The notes beneath the pieces are model-generated. The model was not told where the DNA came from. It saw nothing but the letters and a program-made list of their open reading frames with translations, and searched no databases. Both the position numbers and the translations under genes were made by a program. DNA of 64,000 nucleotides, taken from the NCBI GenBank assembly GCA_040882505.1, contig JBBEBE010000006.1, positions 62,001 through 126,000 on the forward strand, given 5' to 3'. The DNA is from JBBEBE01 sp040882505 (lineage in GTDB: Bacteria > Bacteroidota > Rhodothermia > Balneolales > Balneolaceae). How positions within the stretch are numbered: position 1 is the stretch's first letter; each line of letters begins with the position of its first letter. Below are positions 9,541-17,625 of this stretch, one piece after another.

Positions 9541-10247
9541 TGCACCTTGAGCAGATAGCCCACGCCGTGCAGAGTCACCAGAAATCGAGGATCGTCCGGG
9601 TGCATTTCGATCTTGGCCCGCAGTTTGGAGATGTGTACATCAACGGTGCGGGTGTTGGTGGTATGCTCGTATCGCCAGACATTCTCGAGGAGATCGTCCC
9701 GTGAGACCGCTTCGTTGGCGCGGGGAATCAGATAGCGAATGAGCTCCACTTCCCGGGTCGAGAGCGGTTGCACCTTCTGGCCCGGTTTCCGAACAGTTGC
9801 CTCGTCCAGGTCAATGCGTACCGGACCGAGTTGCAGGCGATGAATCGACCCGTTTCGGAAATCGTACTCTACGGTTCGTCGCAGGCGGGCATGGATACGA
9901 GCCAACAGCTCTTTCACGCCAAACGGTTTGGTGATATAGTCGTCGGCTCCGATGTTGAGTCCGGTTACCTTGTCGATCTCCTGATCGCGGGCGGTGAGCA
10001 TGATGACCGGAAATCCGTATCCATACTCGCGAATCTCTTTGCAGATGTCATAACCGCTCTTCCCCGGAAGCATGAGATCCAGCAACATCAGGTCCGGATT
10101 GAATGCAATGGTCTTCTCGACAGCTTCCGATCCATCGGTGACCACTTCTACATTGTATCCTTCATTTTCCAGCGTATCGCGGAGTGTGAAGACGAGACTC
10201 GGCTCATCCTCGACAATCAGGATTCGTTTTTCATCCTTGAGTGGCAT
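9537..10247 (-). CDS. OmpR/PhoB-family response regulator
   Basis: The protein (236 residues from the ATG at 10247) has an N-terminal receiver domain: acidic pocket VEDEP, phosphoacceptor Asp57 in LLDLMLPG, switch Thr85 and Lys107 in YITKPFG. The C-terminal winged helix ends in RTVDVHISKLRAKI and VTLHGVGYLLKV, typical of OmpR/PhoB DNA-binding domains. The coding start overlaps the end of the upstream kinase gene by 17 bp, so the two are a cognate, translationally coupled pair. A longer open frame reaches 10379, but it only adds low-complexity sequence encoded opposite the kinase's frame. Target genes cannot be told; no recognisable tandem operator was seen. Confidence 0.93.
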   Translation of the reverse strand: MPLKDEKRILIVEDEPSLVFTLRDTLENEGYNVEVVTDGSEAVEKTIAFNPDLMLLDLMLPGKSGYDICKEIREYGYGFPVIMLTARDQEIDKVTGLNIGADDYITKPFGVKELLARIHARLRRTVEYDFRNGSIHRLQLGPVRIDLDEATVRKPGQKVQPLSTREVELIRYLIPRANEAVSRDDLLENVWRYEHTTNTRTVDVHISKLRAKIEMHPDDPRFLVTLHGVGYLLKVH

Positions 10248-11922
10248 AGCGTCCGGTTTGTGCAGAGAGTGCGGATTCGGGGGTCGGGACGTCGGCCTGT
10301 TCGGACGTATCGATCGGAAAGCGCAGGGTAAACGTGGTACCGGTACCCGGTGCGCTCTCAACTTCGACCGTTCCACCATTCAGTCGTACGAGATGATCCA
10401 CGATCGAGAGTCCCAGACCGTGCCCTTTTGTGCGGGCCGTCATGGCATCCTCGACTCTGTAAAATTTCTCAAAAATACGTTTCTGCTGCTTGGCCGGAAT
10501 CCCGATGCCGGTGTCCCGTACCTTGAACATCAGGTCGCCATCGTCTTGTTGGAGCTCAAGGTCGATCTGTTTCTGCCCGTTGCTGTATTTGACGGCGTTG
10601 TCGATCAAGTTGTCCAACATGGTGGTGATGTGGTCCGAATCGACGCGAATAAAAGGTCGTTTCTCGGGGATTGAAACGTTCAGTCGAAATCCAAGCGAGT
10701 CGAGATGGTTGGAGTGCGTGTCGACGACCTCTTCAAGCAAAGGCCCCGGATCACAGACCGTCCGTTGAACCAGCGTCTGCCCGGCGTCCTGTCGAGCAAT
10801 ATCAAGAAGTTTGTCGATCATCTTGCGAAGACGAAGCGTTTCGTTGTAGATGTGCTCGCCATATGTCCGAATTCGTTCCGGATCCCGAACTCGGCCGTCC
10901 GAGAGGTTCTCTCCGGCTGCCTGCATGGCCGAGAGCGGTGTTTTTAGTTCGTGCGTAATGTTGGCCAAAAATCCACTCTGTCGTTGAATAAGCTCACGCT
11001 CTTTGCGGGAGGTCACATAGATAAAGGCGAAGGCTCCGATCAGGGCCAGCAGTGCCATGACCATGACAATCAAGTTGCGGCGCAACGAGGCATTGGATGC
11101 GAGAATGGTCGGAGAGTCTACCATGGATGCGTGAAGGACCCAGTTGTCCAGCAGATCGGGAAAGCGTTGACGAAGGTCGATCTGAAGATCCCTGCTGTAC
11201 TGCAGATTCTGATCGGATCCGGCCAAGATCTCTTCCTGCATGTAATCCACGAGCCAGACCGCAACCCCACTCTCCGACGAATCTCCAAACTTGTCCCTGA
11301 GGCCGGGCTCCAAAACATCACGGATCAGGTATTCCCGATCAATCAGGAAGGTCAGGTGACCACTGACTTTCCGTCGATCCGGATCGATCATCGAAAGCGT
11401 CATGCTTCGATGGGTATCGAAGGTCGATTTGTTGTTCCAGCGGTAATCGTCGATGAGAACCCGCATCCTTGATCGGGCAAGACCCATTCCGTCACAAACC
11501 AATTCGACAGCTCCTTGTACCGGGTAAAACCGTTCCTGGCTTGGATGATACCGGTAGAGCGGGGCTTGTGGGTCGAGGCAGGGATCCGGACTGTCAGGGG
11601 CGTAGTAGATATCACCAAAAATGGAGTCTTTGTCGGCCTGAGCCATCACCTCCATGAAATTGTTCGGAAAGTGCCCGTGTTTTTCCCGAAAGTTCTGAAG
11701 GTATCCAATGTCCAACTTCCGAATTCCGCGGAACGGTTGGAAAAAACGGTACCGGACATGGTTGGTAAAGTCGTCGAGTTGGTTCCGTTTGTGATCGTAG
11801 GCTGCCTCGATCGTACTCTCGCGAAGCTGGAAGAGCGAATAGACGTTCATTCCGGTCAGTACAAAGACTGCGGCAAGGCCGATGCCAAAGAAGAGCAGCC
11901 GAAGAGATCGATTCCGTATCAT
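10231..11922 (-). CDS. Membrane sensor histidine kinase, partner of the OmpR-type regulator
   Basis: About 563 residues from the ATG at 11922. A first membrane helix (about residues 8-32) and a second (about 283-303) enclose a periplasmic sensor of about 250 residues with no family I recognise. The cytoplasmic part has a HisKA helix with His324 in ANITHELKTPLSA, an N-box NLIDNAVKYS, a G1 box DTGIGIPAKQ and a G2 box GHGLGLSIV. There is no HAMP or PAS domain between the membrane and the DHp helix. A TTG at 11946 could add 8 residues. It precedes and overlaps the response-regulator gene. The stimulus is unknown. Confidence 0.92.
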   Translation of the reverse strand: MIRNRSLRLLFFGIGLAAVFVLTGMNVYSLFQLRESTIEAAYDHKRNQLDDFTNHVRYRFFQPFRGIRKLDIGYLQNFREKHGHFPNNFMEVMAQADKDSIFGDIYYAPDSPDPCLDPQAPLYRYHPSQERFYPVQGAVELVCDGMGLARSRMRVLIDDYRWNNKSTFDTHRSMTLSMIDPDRRKVSGHLTFLIDREYLIRDVLEPGLRDKFGDSSESGVAVWLVDYMQEEILAGSDQNLQYSRDLQIDLRQRFPDLLDNWVLHASMVDSPTILASNASLRRNLIVMVMALLALIGAFAFIYVTSRKERELIQRQSGFLANITHELKTPLSAMQAAGENLSDGRVRDPERIRTYGEHIYNETLRLRKMIDKLLDIARQDAGQTLVQRTVCDPGPLLEEVVDTHSNHLDSLGFRLNVSIPEKRPFIRVDSDHITTMLDNLIDNAVKYSNGQKQIDLELQQDDGDLMFKVRDTGIGIPAKQQKRIFEKFYRVEDAMTARTKGHGLGLSIVDHLVRLNGGTVEVESAPGTGTTFTLRFPIDTSEQADVPTPESALSAQTGRYATQG

Positions 11923-12025
11923 GGGGGTGGGGTCCGTCGGTTCCAACGTTCATTATCGCAAATGGCGAGGGAAAATGGTAGTCCACCCCCAAACTCTTAC
12001 GCACTTTTACATCTACAGGCGACTC

Positions 12026-14026
12026 TCAGGGGCGTTCCCAGCGGTTGTTGTCGGGATCCGTGTCCGGAAGCTGTTCATCGGCATCGATGGTCACCGACAT
12101 GACAGGTGACCCGGTCTCCACACGCCATTCGATTCGGGCAGAGCCATCCAGCCAGTGGTTGACCGGAACCCGCTCCTGCATCACCGTCCCGTCTTCCAAC
12201 TCGATACGAAGATCGACCGGCATCGGAACACGTCCGATATCCTCCAACACGATCACGGCATACCCTTCGTGGTTCTGAACATCCCGGACAGCCTGATCCA
12301 GGACCCAGGTCTCGTAGTACCAGCTTCGCCAGAACCAGTCCAGTTCTTCTCCCGATACACGCTCCACAGTGCTGAAAAAGTCCCAAGGGTAGGGATGTTT
12401 CCACTCCCACTCCCGGAGAAAGGTGTGGTACGCCTCGAGAAACGTCTCTTCTCCCAAAACGGTTTTGAGCGCCTGAAGAACACTGGCCGGTTTGGGGTAG
12501 GAAGCCACACCGTAGGCCGGTCCCGGATAGTGGAAATCGGACCAACGCATCATGGGACCTTCCAGATCCGTGCCTGCGATCCCCAAATAGGAGTAGAAGA
12601 GGTCCATCGTGGGATAATCGTCCGGATAGGCGTCCACCATCGCCTGGTGGGTATTGAAGGTGGTCATTCCTTCATCCATCCAGGTGTACCGTCTCTCATT
12701 GGTGCTTACAATCATCGGAACCCACATATGGGCAAATTCGTGAGCCGTAACCCCGTGTAGCTGTTGCGGTCCGGCCTGGTTGTAGCTTCCCATGACGGTA
12801 ATCATCGGAAACTCCATGCCGCCACCGATGATGTCCTCTCCTTCGACCGAGGTCATGTGTGGCCAGGGGTAGGGCATCTCCAGATAGTCGGACAGAAAGG
12901 AGATGGAATGTCGGGCATAGGCTGCCTGATCCGTCCAGTAGGGGGCCGTGTTCCGGTAAAAACTGTGAATGTGCGTATAATCGGTCTCTCCATCCCCGTC
13001 CAGATCGCCAACGGGTGCTCGTGTGGCATCCCAAACCGATTCTTGTGTTGCCGAGAACGCAACATCCCGAATCTTGTCGGCGGTAAAGCGCCAAGTAAGC
13101 ATCCGGTCCTCGGTCCGCTGTGTGGCGACGCCCAGATCGGCCTCGGTCACAACCTGAACGACCTCGTCACTTCCGATCGCGTTCCTGTATCGCTCGAGTA
13201 CATGGGGCGCGAGGACCTCTTCCGGATTCAGAAACTCTCCACTCCCCATGACAAGCCAGTCATCGGGAAGTGTGATCTCGAGCTGATAGTCGGAGAATTC
13301 ATGGTAGAATTCGGCATTGCCGAGAAACGGATCCACAAACCAGCCCTCGACATCGTCATACATGGCCACTTTCGGGTACCAGTAGGCGATGTAATAGAGA
13401 TTATCCCGGCTTCGACCCATGCGACCCCCGGCACCCACCTCCGGTACCTTGAAATTCCAGCTCATCGAGAGATCGACCGATTCGCCCGGTGCGAGGGGTT
13501 CTTCAAGAAGAATAAGCATTCGGGTCGCATCGACCAGGTAGCCTTGTCGTGGGGGGGCTCCACCCTGACGGTTGATCTCTTCAACATCGGTACCATTCAC
13601 CTGGATCTGCTCGAACTGCATGCCGCCAGTCACCTCGACCCACTCTTTTCTCAACGTTCCCTGAGCATGAAGGTTCTGGTTTACCTCCAGAAGGAGACGA
13701 TCCAGCGTGTCGGGAGATCGATTGACCCATCGAATACCGGCCGAACCATGGATCGTGTCGGTCTCCGGATCCAGTTCTGCTTTCAGATCGTAGCTGGACC
13801 GGTTTTTCCAATAACTCTCGCCCGGCTCTCCACTCTCGGACCGGGTTCCGCCTTCCAATGCCTGGAGGTAGCGTTGGGGAATGTCGATCGGGTAGGGGAT
13901 TGGGCGCTCCAGGCCCGGATGTTGATCGGCTTCCGGGGTCGGGGATACCGGCGCTTGTGTGGCACAACCGGTCAAAAGCGTCAACAGAAGAAGTGTGTGA
14001 ATCGAACGTCGAATGGGTTGGATCAT
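12026..14026 (-). CDS. M1-family zinc metallopeptidase, lipoprotein
   Basis: The 666-residue protein starts with a lipoprotein signal (HTLLLLTLLTGC; the lipobox Cys is followed by ATQ), placing it in the envelope. The central domain carries the zinc motif HEFAH (about residues 429-433) with the third ligand Glu in WMDEG 19 residues after the second His, matching HExxH-18x-E of the M1 clan. GGGMEFP about 28 residues earlier is the counterpart of the substrate-binding GAMEN motif. An N-terminal beta-sandwich precedes the catalytic domain. It probably trims imported or extracellular peptides. The start is the ATG at 14026 because the extra 22 residues upstream would bury the signal peptide. It is read in the same direction as the receiver gene 46 bp upstream. 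Confidence 0.92.
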   Translation of the reverse strand: MIQPIRRSIHTLLLLTLLTGCATQAPVSPTPEADQHPGLERPIPYPIDIPQRYLQALEGGTRSESGEPGESYWKNRSSYDLKAELDPETDTIHGSAGIRWVNRSPDTLDRLLLEVNQNLHAQGTLRKEWVEVTGGMQFEQIQVNGTDVEEINRQGGAPPRQGYLVDATRMLILLEEPLAPGESVDLSMSWNFKVPEVGAGGRMGRSRDNLYYIAYWYPKVAMYDDVEGWFVDPFLGNAEFYHEFSDYQLEITLPDDWLVMGSGEFLNPEEVLAPHVLERYRNAIGSDEVVQVVTEADLGVATQRTEDRMLTWRFTADKIRDVAFSATQESVWDATRAPVGDLDGDGETDYTHIHSFYRNTAPYWTDQAAYARHSISFLSDYLEMPYPWPHMTSVEGEDIIGGGMEFPMITVMGSYNQAGPQQLHGVTAHEFAHMWVPMIVSTNERRYTWMDEGMTTFNTHQAMVDAYPDDYPTMDLFYSYLGIAGTDLEGPMMRWSDFHYPGPAYGVASYPKPASVLQALKTVLGEETFLEAYHTFLREWEWKHPYPWDFFSTVERVSGEELDWFWRSWYYETWVLDQAVRDVQNHEGYAVIVLEDIGRVPMPVDLRIELEDGTVMQERVPVNHWLDGSARIEWRVETGSPVMSVTIDADEQLPDTDPDNNRWERP

Positions 14027-14072
14027 CGATACGGTCGGGTCAGGGGTGGATGGTTGTGGCGCAGTCGCACGA

Positions 14073-14456
14073 TCAGCGATCGAGCGCCTCATGGTGGCGT
14101 TCGATCGTCTCCTGAAGATCCTGGAACTCGATCGGCTTGATCAGGTACTCCAAATAGCCGGTCTCTTGGGCACGTTCGCGATGAACCGGGTCGGAATTTC
14201 CGGTAATGTAGATGACCGGAACATCCGAGAAAGCACGGATCTCCTTCATGGCGGCAATACCGTCCATTTCGCCTTCCAGTGCAATATCCATCAGAATCAG
14301 ATCCGGTTGGTTCTTTCGCACGAGATCGATAACGGTTTTGCCGTAGACCAGCTCTCCGGTGGTTTCAAAACCGAGGTTCTCCATGTAGCTCTCGTAGAGC
14401 AGGTTCAGGATCAAGTCGTCTTCGACAATAAATACTCTTTTCTTGGTCTCAGCCAT
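14073..14456 (-). CDS. Single-domain response regulator (CheY-like receiver)
   Basis: A stand-alone receiver domain of 127 residues: acidic residues in VEDD, phosphoacceptor Asp57 in LILMDIAL, and Lys107 in YLIKPIE. There is no output domain, so it must act by protein contact or in a phosphorelay. The pattern (D-I-A-L-E-G-x-M-D-G) resembles the receiver proteins often paired with PAS-type kinases. It is 163 bp downstream of the glycosyltransferase gene and on the same strand. No kinase is directly adjacent; four histidine kinases are encoded elsewhere in the window. Confidence 0.9.
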   Translation of the reverse strand: MAETKKRVFIVEDDLILNLLYESYMENLGFETTGELVYGKTVIDLVRKNQPDLILMDIALEGEMDGIAAMKEIRAFSDVPVIYITGNSDPVHRERAQETGYLEYLIKPIEFQDLQETIERHHEALDR

Positions 14457-14619
14457 GGTCAGTCCTTCCTACGGGCATGCTCAAGATTGAATCCGGAGGC
14501 CGCATCTTTGTACACGAAGGCACCAGGCCGCCAACGGATCTCTGCGATGTTCAATCGGGGTCAACTTACTCAAATCCCTGCAATCTTTAAACGAAACGGT
14601 AAAAATGGGACAATCACGA

Positions 14620-16035
14620 TCACGCATCCGATTCAAAACTGGCTGTTCGGACCATTTTTCCCCAGCTCTTGTCTCCACGCAAGAAGTCAATCAATCCCTT
14701 GAATCGCCACCAGAGATGGAGTTGCCGATATCCAAACTGTTCGACAAATGCATAGGCGATGAGTTTGAGAACATCCCGGGTTCGTTCGTACCGCTGCATG
14801 GTAAGCTCTTCGAGAAGGACAGCCAGGGTCGAGAGGATGATTCCCAACAACAGTGTCGAAGCCATGAAGAGTGCGAAATATCCCCAGGAGATCCATCCCA
14901 TGGCCCAAGCGACAACGGTCAGGATCAGGCCAACGATTTCAATCACCGGAGAGAGCAGTTCGTAAAGGGCAAACCAGGGCATGGCGAACCAACCGAGACG
15001 CCCGTATTTTCGATTGAACAGCATATCCCGGTGACGCCACAGCGTATCGGCCAGCCCCCGTTGCCAACGGTTGCGTTGCCCGCCCAACGATTCAAGATCT
15101 TCCGGTACTTCCGTCCAGCAGACCGGCTCCGGCATGAATCGAATTCGGTACGGAAGATTCCGGTCCCGGAAGTGGCGATGAATCCGGACAACCAACTCCA
15201 TATCCTCTCCGATTGTATCATGCAAATAACCGCCGACATCGATGACCGTCTGTCGATCAAAGACACCGAACGCACCCGAAATGATGAGCAGGCTGTCGAT
15301 GTAGTCCCAGCCGATTCGTCCGAAGAGAAAGGCGCGTAGGTATTCGACCGATTGGACCCGGGTGATCCATCTGTCGGGCAGGTGTACTTCCTGAATCCGG
15401 CCATGTCTGAATGTGCAGCCGTTGGCCACCCGGATGACCCCGCCAACAGCGACCGTATTCTCGTCCTCGGTAAAGGCGGCCAGCATTTTTTTCAGAACAT
15501 CGTTCTCGAGGATCGAGTCGGCATCAACGGCAAAAATCAGATCCTTTCTCGAGACGTTGATCCCGGCGTTGAGCGCATCGGCTTTTCGACCGTTGATTTT
15601 GTCTACGACGACCAGATTTGGATAGGAGGGAGAGGTGTAGATCTGACGAACCGGTTTGGTTTTAATATGTTCGGGGATGTAACGCTCCACCTTTCTGAGC
15701 CTGAACGCCTCGATCAGTTTCGGCAGGGTCTGATCTGTACTCCCGTCGTTGATGACGATCACTTCGTGGTCGGGAAAATCCAGATTGAGTAGTACCCGGG
15801 TTGTCTCCACGACAGAGATCTCTTCGTTGTAGGCCGTCGAGAGGATGGAAACCGATCGGTAAAGGTCCGTTTTGAATAGTCCCTCCAGTTGGTAGAGATT
15901 TCCCTTGTCCCGGGATCGTTTGACCTGCAGAAAGGAGAAGACCATGAAGAGAATATAAGAGGTGTTGGCTACCAGGAAATAGATGATGGCCAACACATTG
16001 GCGATCCAGAACATCGTTCCCACAGCTTCCATCAT
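14620..16035 (-). CDS. Processive family-2 glycosyltransferase, membrane-bound (PgaC/BcsA-like)
   Basis: 471 residues. An N-terminal membrane helix (about 7-35) is followed by a GT-A domain: TAYNEE, VINDGST, the metal-binding D171-A-D173 (AVDADS), the catalytic region GEDME (E277-D278) and Q320-R-N-R323-W324 (QxxRW). QxxRW marks processive synthases that polymerise and export polysaccharides such as poly-N-acetylglucosamine, cellulose or hyaluronan. At least two C-terminal membrane helices follow (about residues 355-410). The start at 16035 has a GGGAG Shine-Dalgarno and forms an ATGA overlap with the stop of the HEAT-repeat gene, so the two are translationally coupled. There is no PilZ domain, deacetylase or export barrel nearby. 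Product unknown. Confidence 0.9.
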   Translation of the reverse strand: MMEAVGTMFWIANVLAIIYFLVANTSYILFMVFSFLQVKRSRDKGNLYQLEGLFKTDLYRSVSILSTAYNEEISVVETTRVLLNLDFPDHEVIVINDGSTDQTLPKLIEAFRLRKVERYIPEHIKTKPVRQIYTSPSYPNLVVVDKINGRKADALNAGINVSRKDLIFAVDADSILENDVLKKMLAAFTEDENTVAVGGVIRVANGCTFRHGRIQEVHLPDRWITRVQSVEYLRAFLFGRIGWDYIDSLLIISGAFGVFDRQTVIDVGGYLHDTIGEDMELVVRIHRHFRDRNLPYRIRFMPEPVCWTEVPEDLESLGGQRNRWQRGLADTLWRHRDMLFNRKYGRLGWFAMPWFALYELLSPVIEIVGLILTVVAWAMGWISWGYFALFMASTLLLGIILSTLAVLLEELTMQRYERTRDVLKLIAYAFVEQFGYRQLHLWWRFKGLIDFLRGDKSWGKMVRTASFESDA

Positions 16036-17159
16036 GTGCGCTCCCTTTTCCCGTTGTCCGACTCGGGTTGAACCTCTCCAGTCAGGTCGTCCCACTCCTC
16101 CGGATCGAGTGTGTGGGAGGTGACCTGGCTCAGGTCCACGCCGGGAATTCGGGCCAGGCTTGCAGCCGCTTCCCGGACGACTCGAAAATCGGGGTCATTG
16201 ACCATCCACTTGAGCAGTGCAACTGAATGATTCGATTGGAAATCCCCCAAAGCAGACGCGGCCGCCACTCGGACTTCGGAAAACCGGCTGTTGAGTCCCC
16301 ACTTCCGGAGGTCCGGCAGGATCTCTTCGGCACCGAAGTCGGCCAGGACTTGAATCATGGCTACCTGAAGGTCGGGGTGGGTGCCGTCCGGATCCAGTTT
16401 GGAAAAACAGGTGAGGAGCATCGGCAGACTGTGGAAATAACTCAACTCCCCGAGTGCCTGAACCAGCAGTGCTTTTCGTTCATCAGACAGGTCGTCCGAG
16501 CAGATCTCATCCATCAGAAAGATCATCTCCTCCTGGTGATACTCCTCGCCAAACCGGGTGAAATTGATCACCAAATCAATTGTGGCCATCGAAGAGAGCA
16601 GGGGGTAGCGAACCATTTGGTGAAGCACCTCTTTCTTCTGATCCAGCGAGCCATGGACCATGACCGTTTGGGCGGCAGCATAGCGTCGATGCGGTGTTCC
16701 CTCGTTTGCCAACTGAACAAACAGGGGACGGGCAGACTCCGGAAGAGACTCCAGACGGGCGAAATAGAGGCACGCCTTGGCCTGTTCATTCATGGAGCCG
16801 TGATAGAGTCGATGACGGTAGTGAGACCGGATTCCTTCAATCGCCATGAGTGACTGCAGTCGATCCTCTTCTTCGCCATCCAGACTGTTTCCCAGCGGTG
16901 CAATCACCTCCATGAGCGAGATGTAATCGATTTTGCGGCGAGCCCGATTCTGGATCTCTTCGAGAGGAAGATCTCCACTGATGTATTGAATGACCCGATC
17001 ACTGAACTGGTTGCGGAGCTCTTTTTTTCGGGATTCGATTCTGTGCAGACGATATCGGACACCGAGAACCAGCGCAACGGACAGAAGCGTAAGTAGGCCC
17101 AACCCGCTCACGATTCCGGTCAGTATCCATTCGGCCGTTGTGTCAATCCAGGTCAACAA
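16032..17159 (-). CDS. Membrane-anchored HEAT-repeat protein
   Basis: 375 residues: one N-terminal membrane helix (about 12-35), then a basic stretch, then alpha-helical repeats. The C-terminal third has recognisable HEAT repeats (VRVAAASALGDFQSNHSVALL, with VREAAASLARI in the next repeat), which form a protein-binding solenoid. The last 30 residues are hydrophilic. It lies between a receiver-protein gene (4-bp gap) and the glycosyltransferase gene (4-bp overlap), so all three are one operon. I infer that it links the response regulator to the membrane synthase. There is no enzymatic motif. Confidence 0.82.
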   Translation of the reverse strand: MLTWIDTTAEWILTGIVSGLGLLTLLSVALVLGVRYRLHRIESRKKELRNQFSDRVIQYISGDLPLEEIQNRARRKIDYISLMEVIAPLGNSLDGEEEDRLQSLMAIEGIRSHYRHRLYHGSMNEQAKACLYFARLESLPESARPLFVQLANEGTPHRRYAAAQTVMVHGSLDQKKEVLHQMVRYPLLSSMATIDLVINFTRFGEEYHQEEMIFLMDEICSDDLSDERKALLVQALGELSYFHSLPMLLTCFSKLDPDGTHPDLQVAMIQVLADFGAEEILPDLRKWGLNSRFSEVRVAAASALGDFQSNHSVALLKWMVNDPDFRVVREAAASLARIPGVDLSQVTSHTLDPEEWDDLTGEVQPESDNGKRERT

Positions 17160-17163
17160 CGGG

Positions 17164-17550
17164 TCAGGAGTCGGACGTTTCGACGAGTCGGTTCAACCGG
17201 AGCAAGAATTCGTCCATCTTGAACGGCTTGGAGATGTACTCCATTGCACCCAGATTGAATCCGCGCGAGATGTCCTCCGATCGATTCTTGGTGGTGAGCA
17301 TGATCACGTCGAGCTTTCCGTTGGCCAGCTCCCCGGACTCTTGGAGTTTTTCGAGGATTTCAAATCCGCTCAGACCGGGCAACATCACATCCAGAATCAG
17401 CAGATCGGGCCTCTCTCTCAACGTCCATTCCAGGGCGTCGTTTCCGTTTTCGATGTGTGTCACGTCGTACCCCAACGCCTTGAGACGATAGACCAGCAGG
17501 CGCGCGGTCATCTTCTCGTCTTCCACAATCAAAATTCGTTTGTCAGACAT
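17164..17550 (-). CDS. Single-domain response regulator, first gene of HEAT/glycosyltransferase operon
   Basis: A receiver domain of 128 residues with acidic VEDEK, phosphoacceptor Asp54 in LLILDVMLPG, Thr86-Thr87 and Lys108 in YISKPF. No DNA-binding or enzymatic output domain is present. The ATG at 17550 has a GGAG Shine-Dalgarno at good spacing (an upstream in-frame extension of 10 residues is less likely). The next gene starts 4 bp after its stop. Its place at the head of an operon with a HEAT protein and a polysaccharide synthase suggests post-translational control of polymer synthesis by phosphorylation. That is an inference. Confidence 0.9.
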   Translation of the reverse strand: MSDKRILIVEDEKMTARLLVYRLKALGYDVTHIENGNDALEWTLRERPDLLILDVMLPGLSGFEILEKLQESGELANGKLDVIMLTTKNRSEDISRGFNLGAMEYISKPFKMDEFLLRLNRLVETSDS

Positions 17551-17625
17551 GATCGGTCGCTCCGGTTGCTCTTGGTTCAATCACGAGGCCTTGGATCCTT
17601 CGTGGGAAATATAGTTATTTTTACT

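Noticed and set aside
16990..17625. A 212-residue N-terminal extension of the PQQ dehydrogenase
   Set aside because: It overlaps the receiver and HEAT genes on the other strand and would place the lipoprotein signal in mid-protein. The ATG at 17626 starts directly before that signal.
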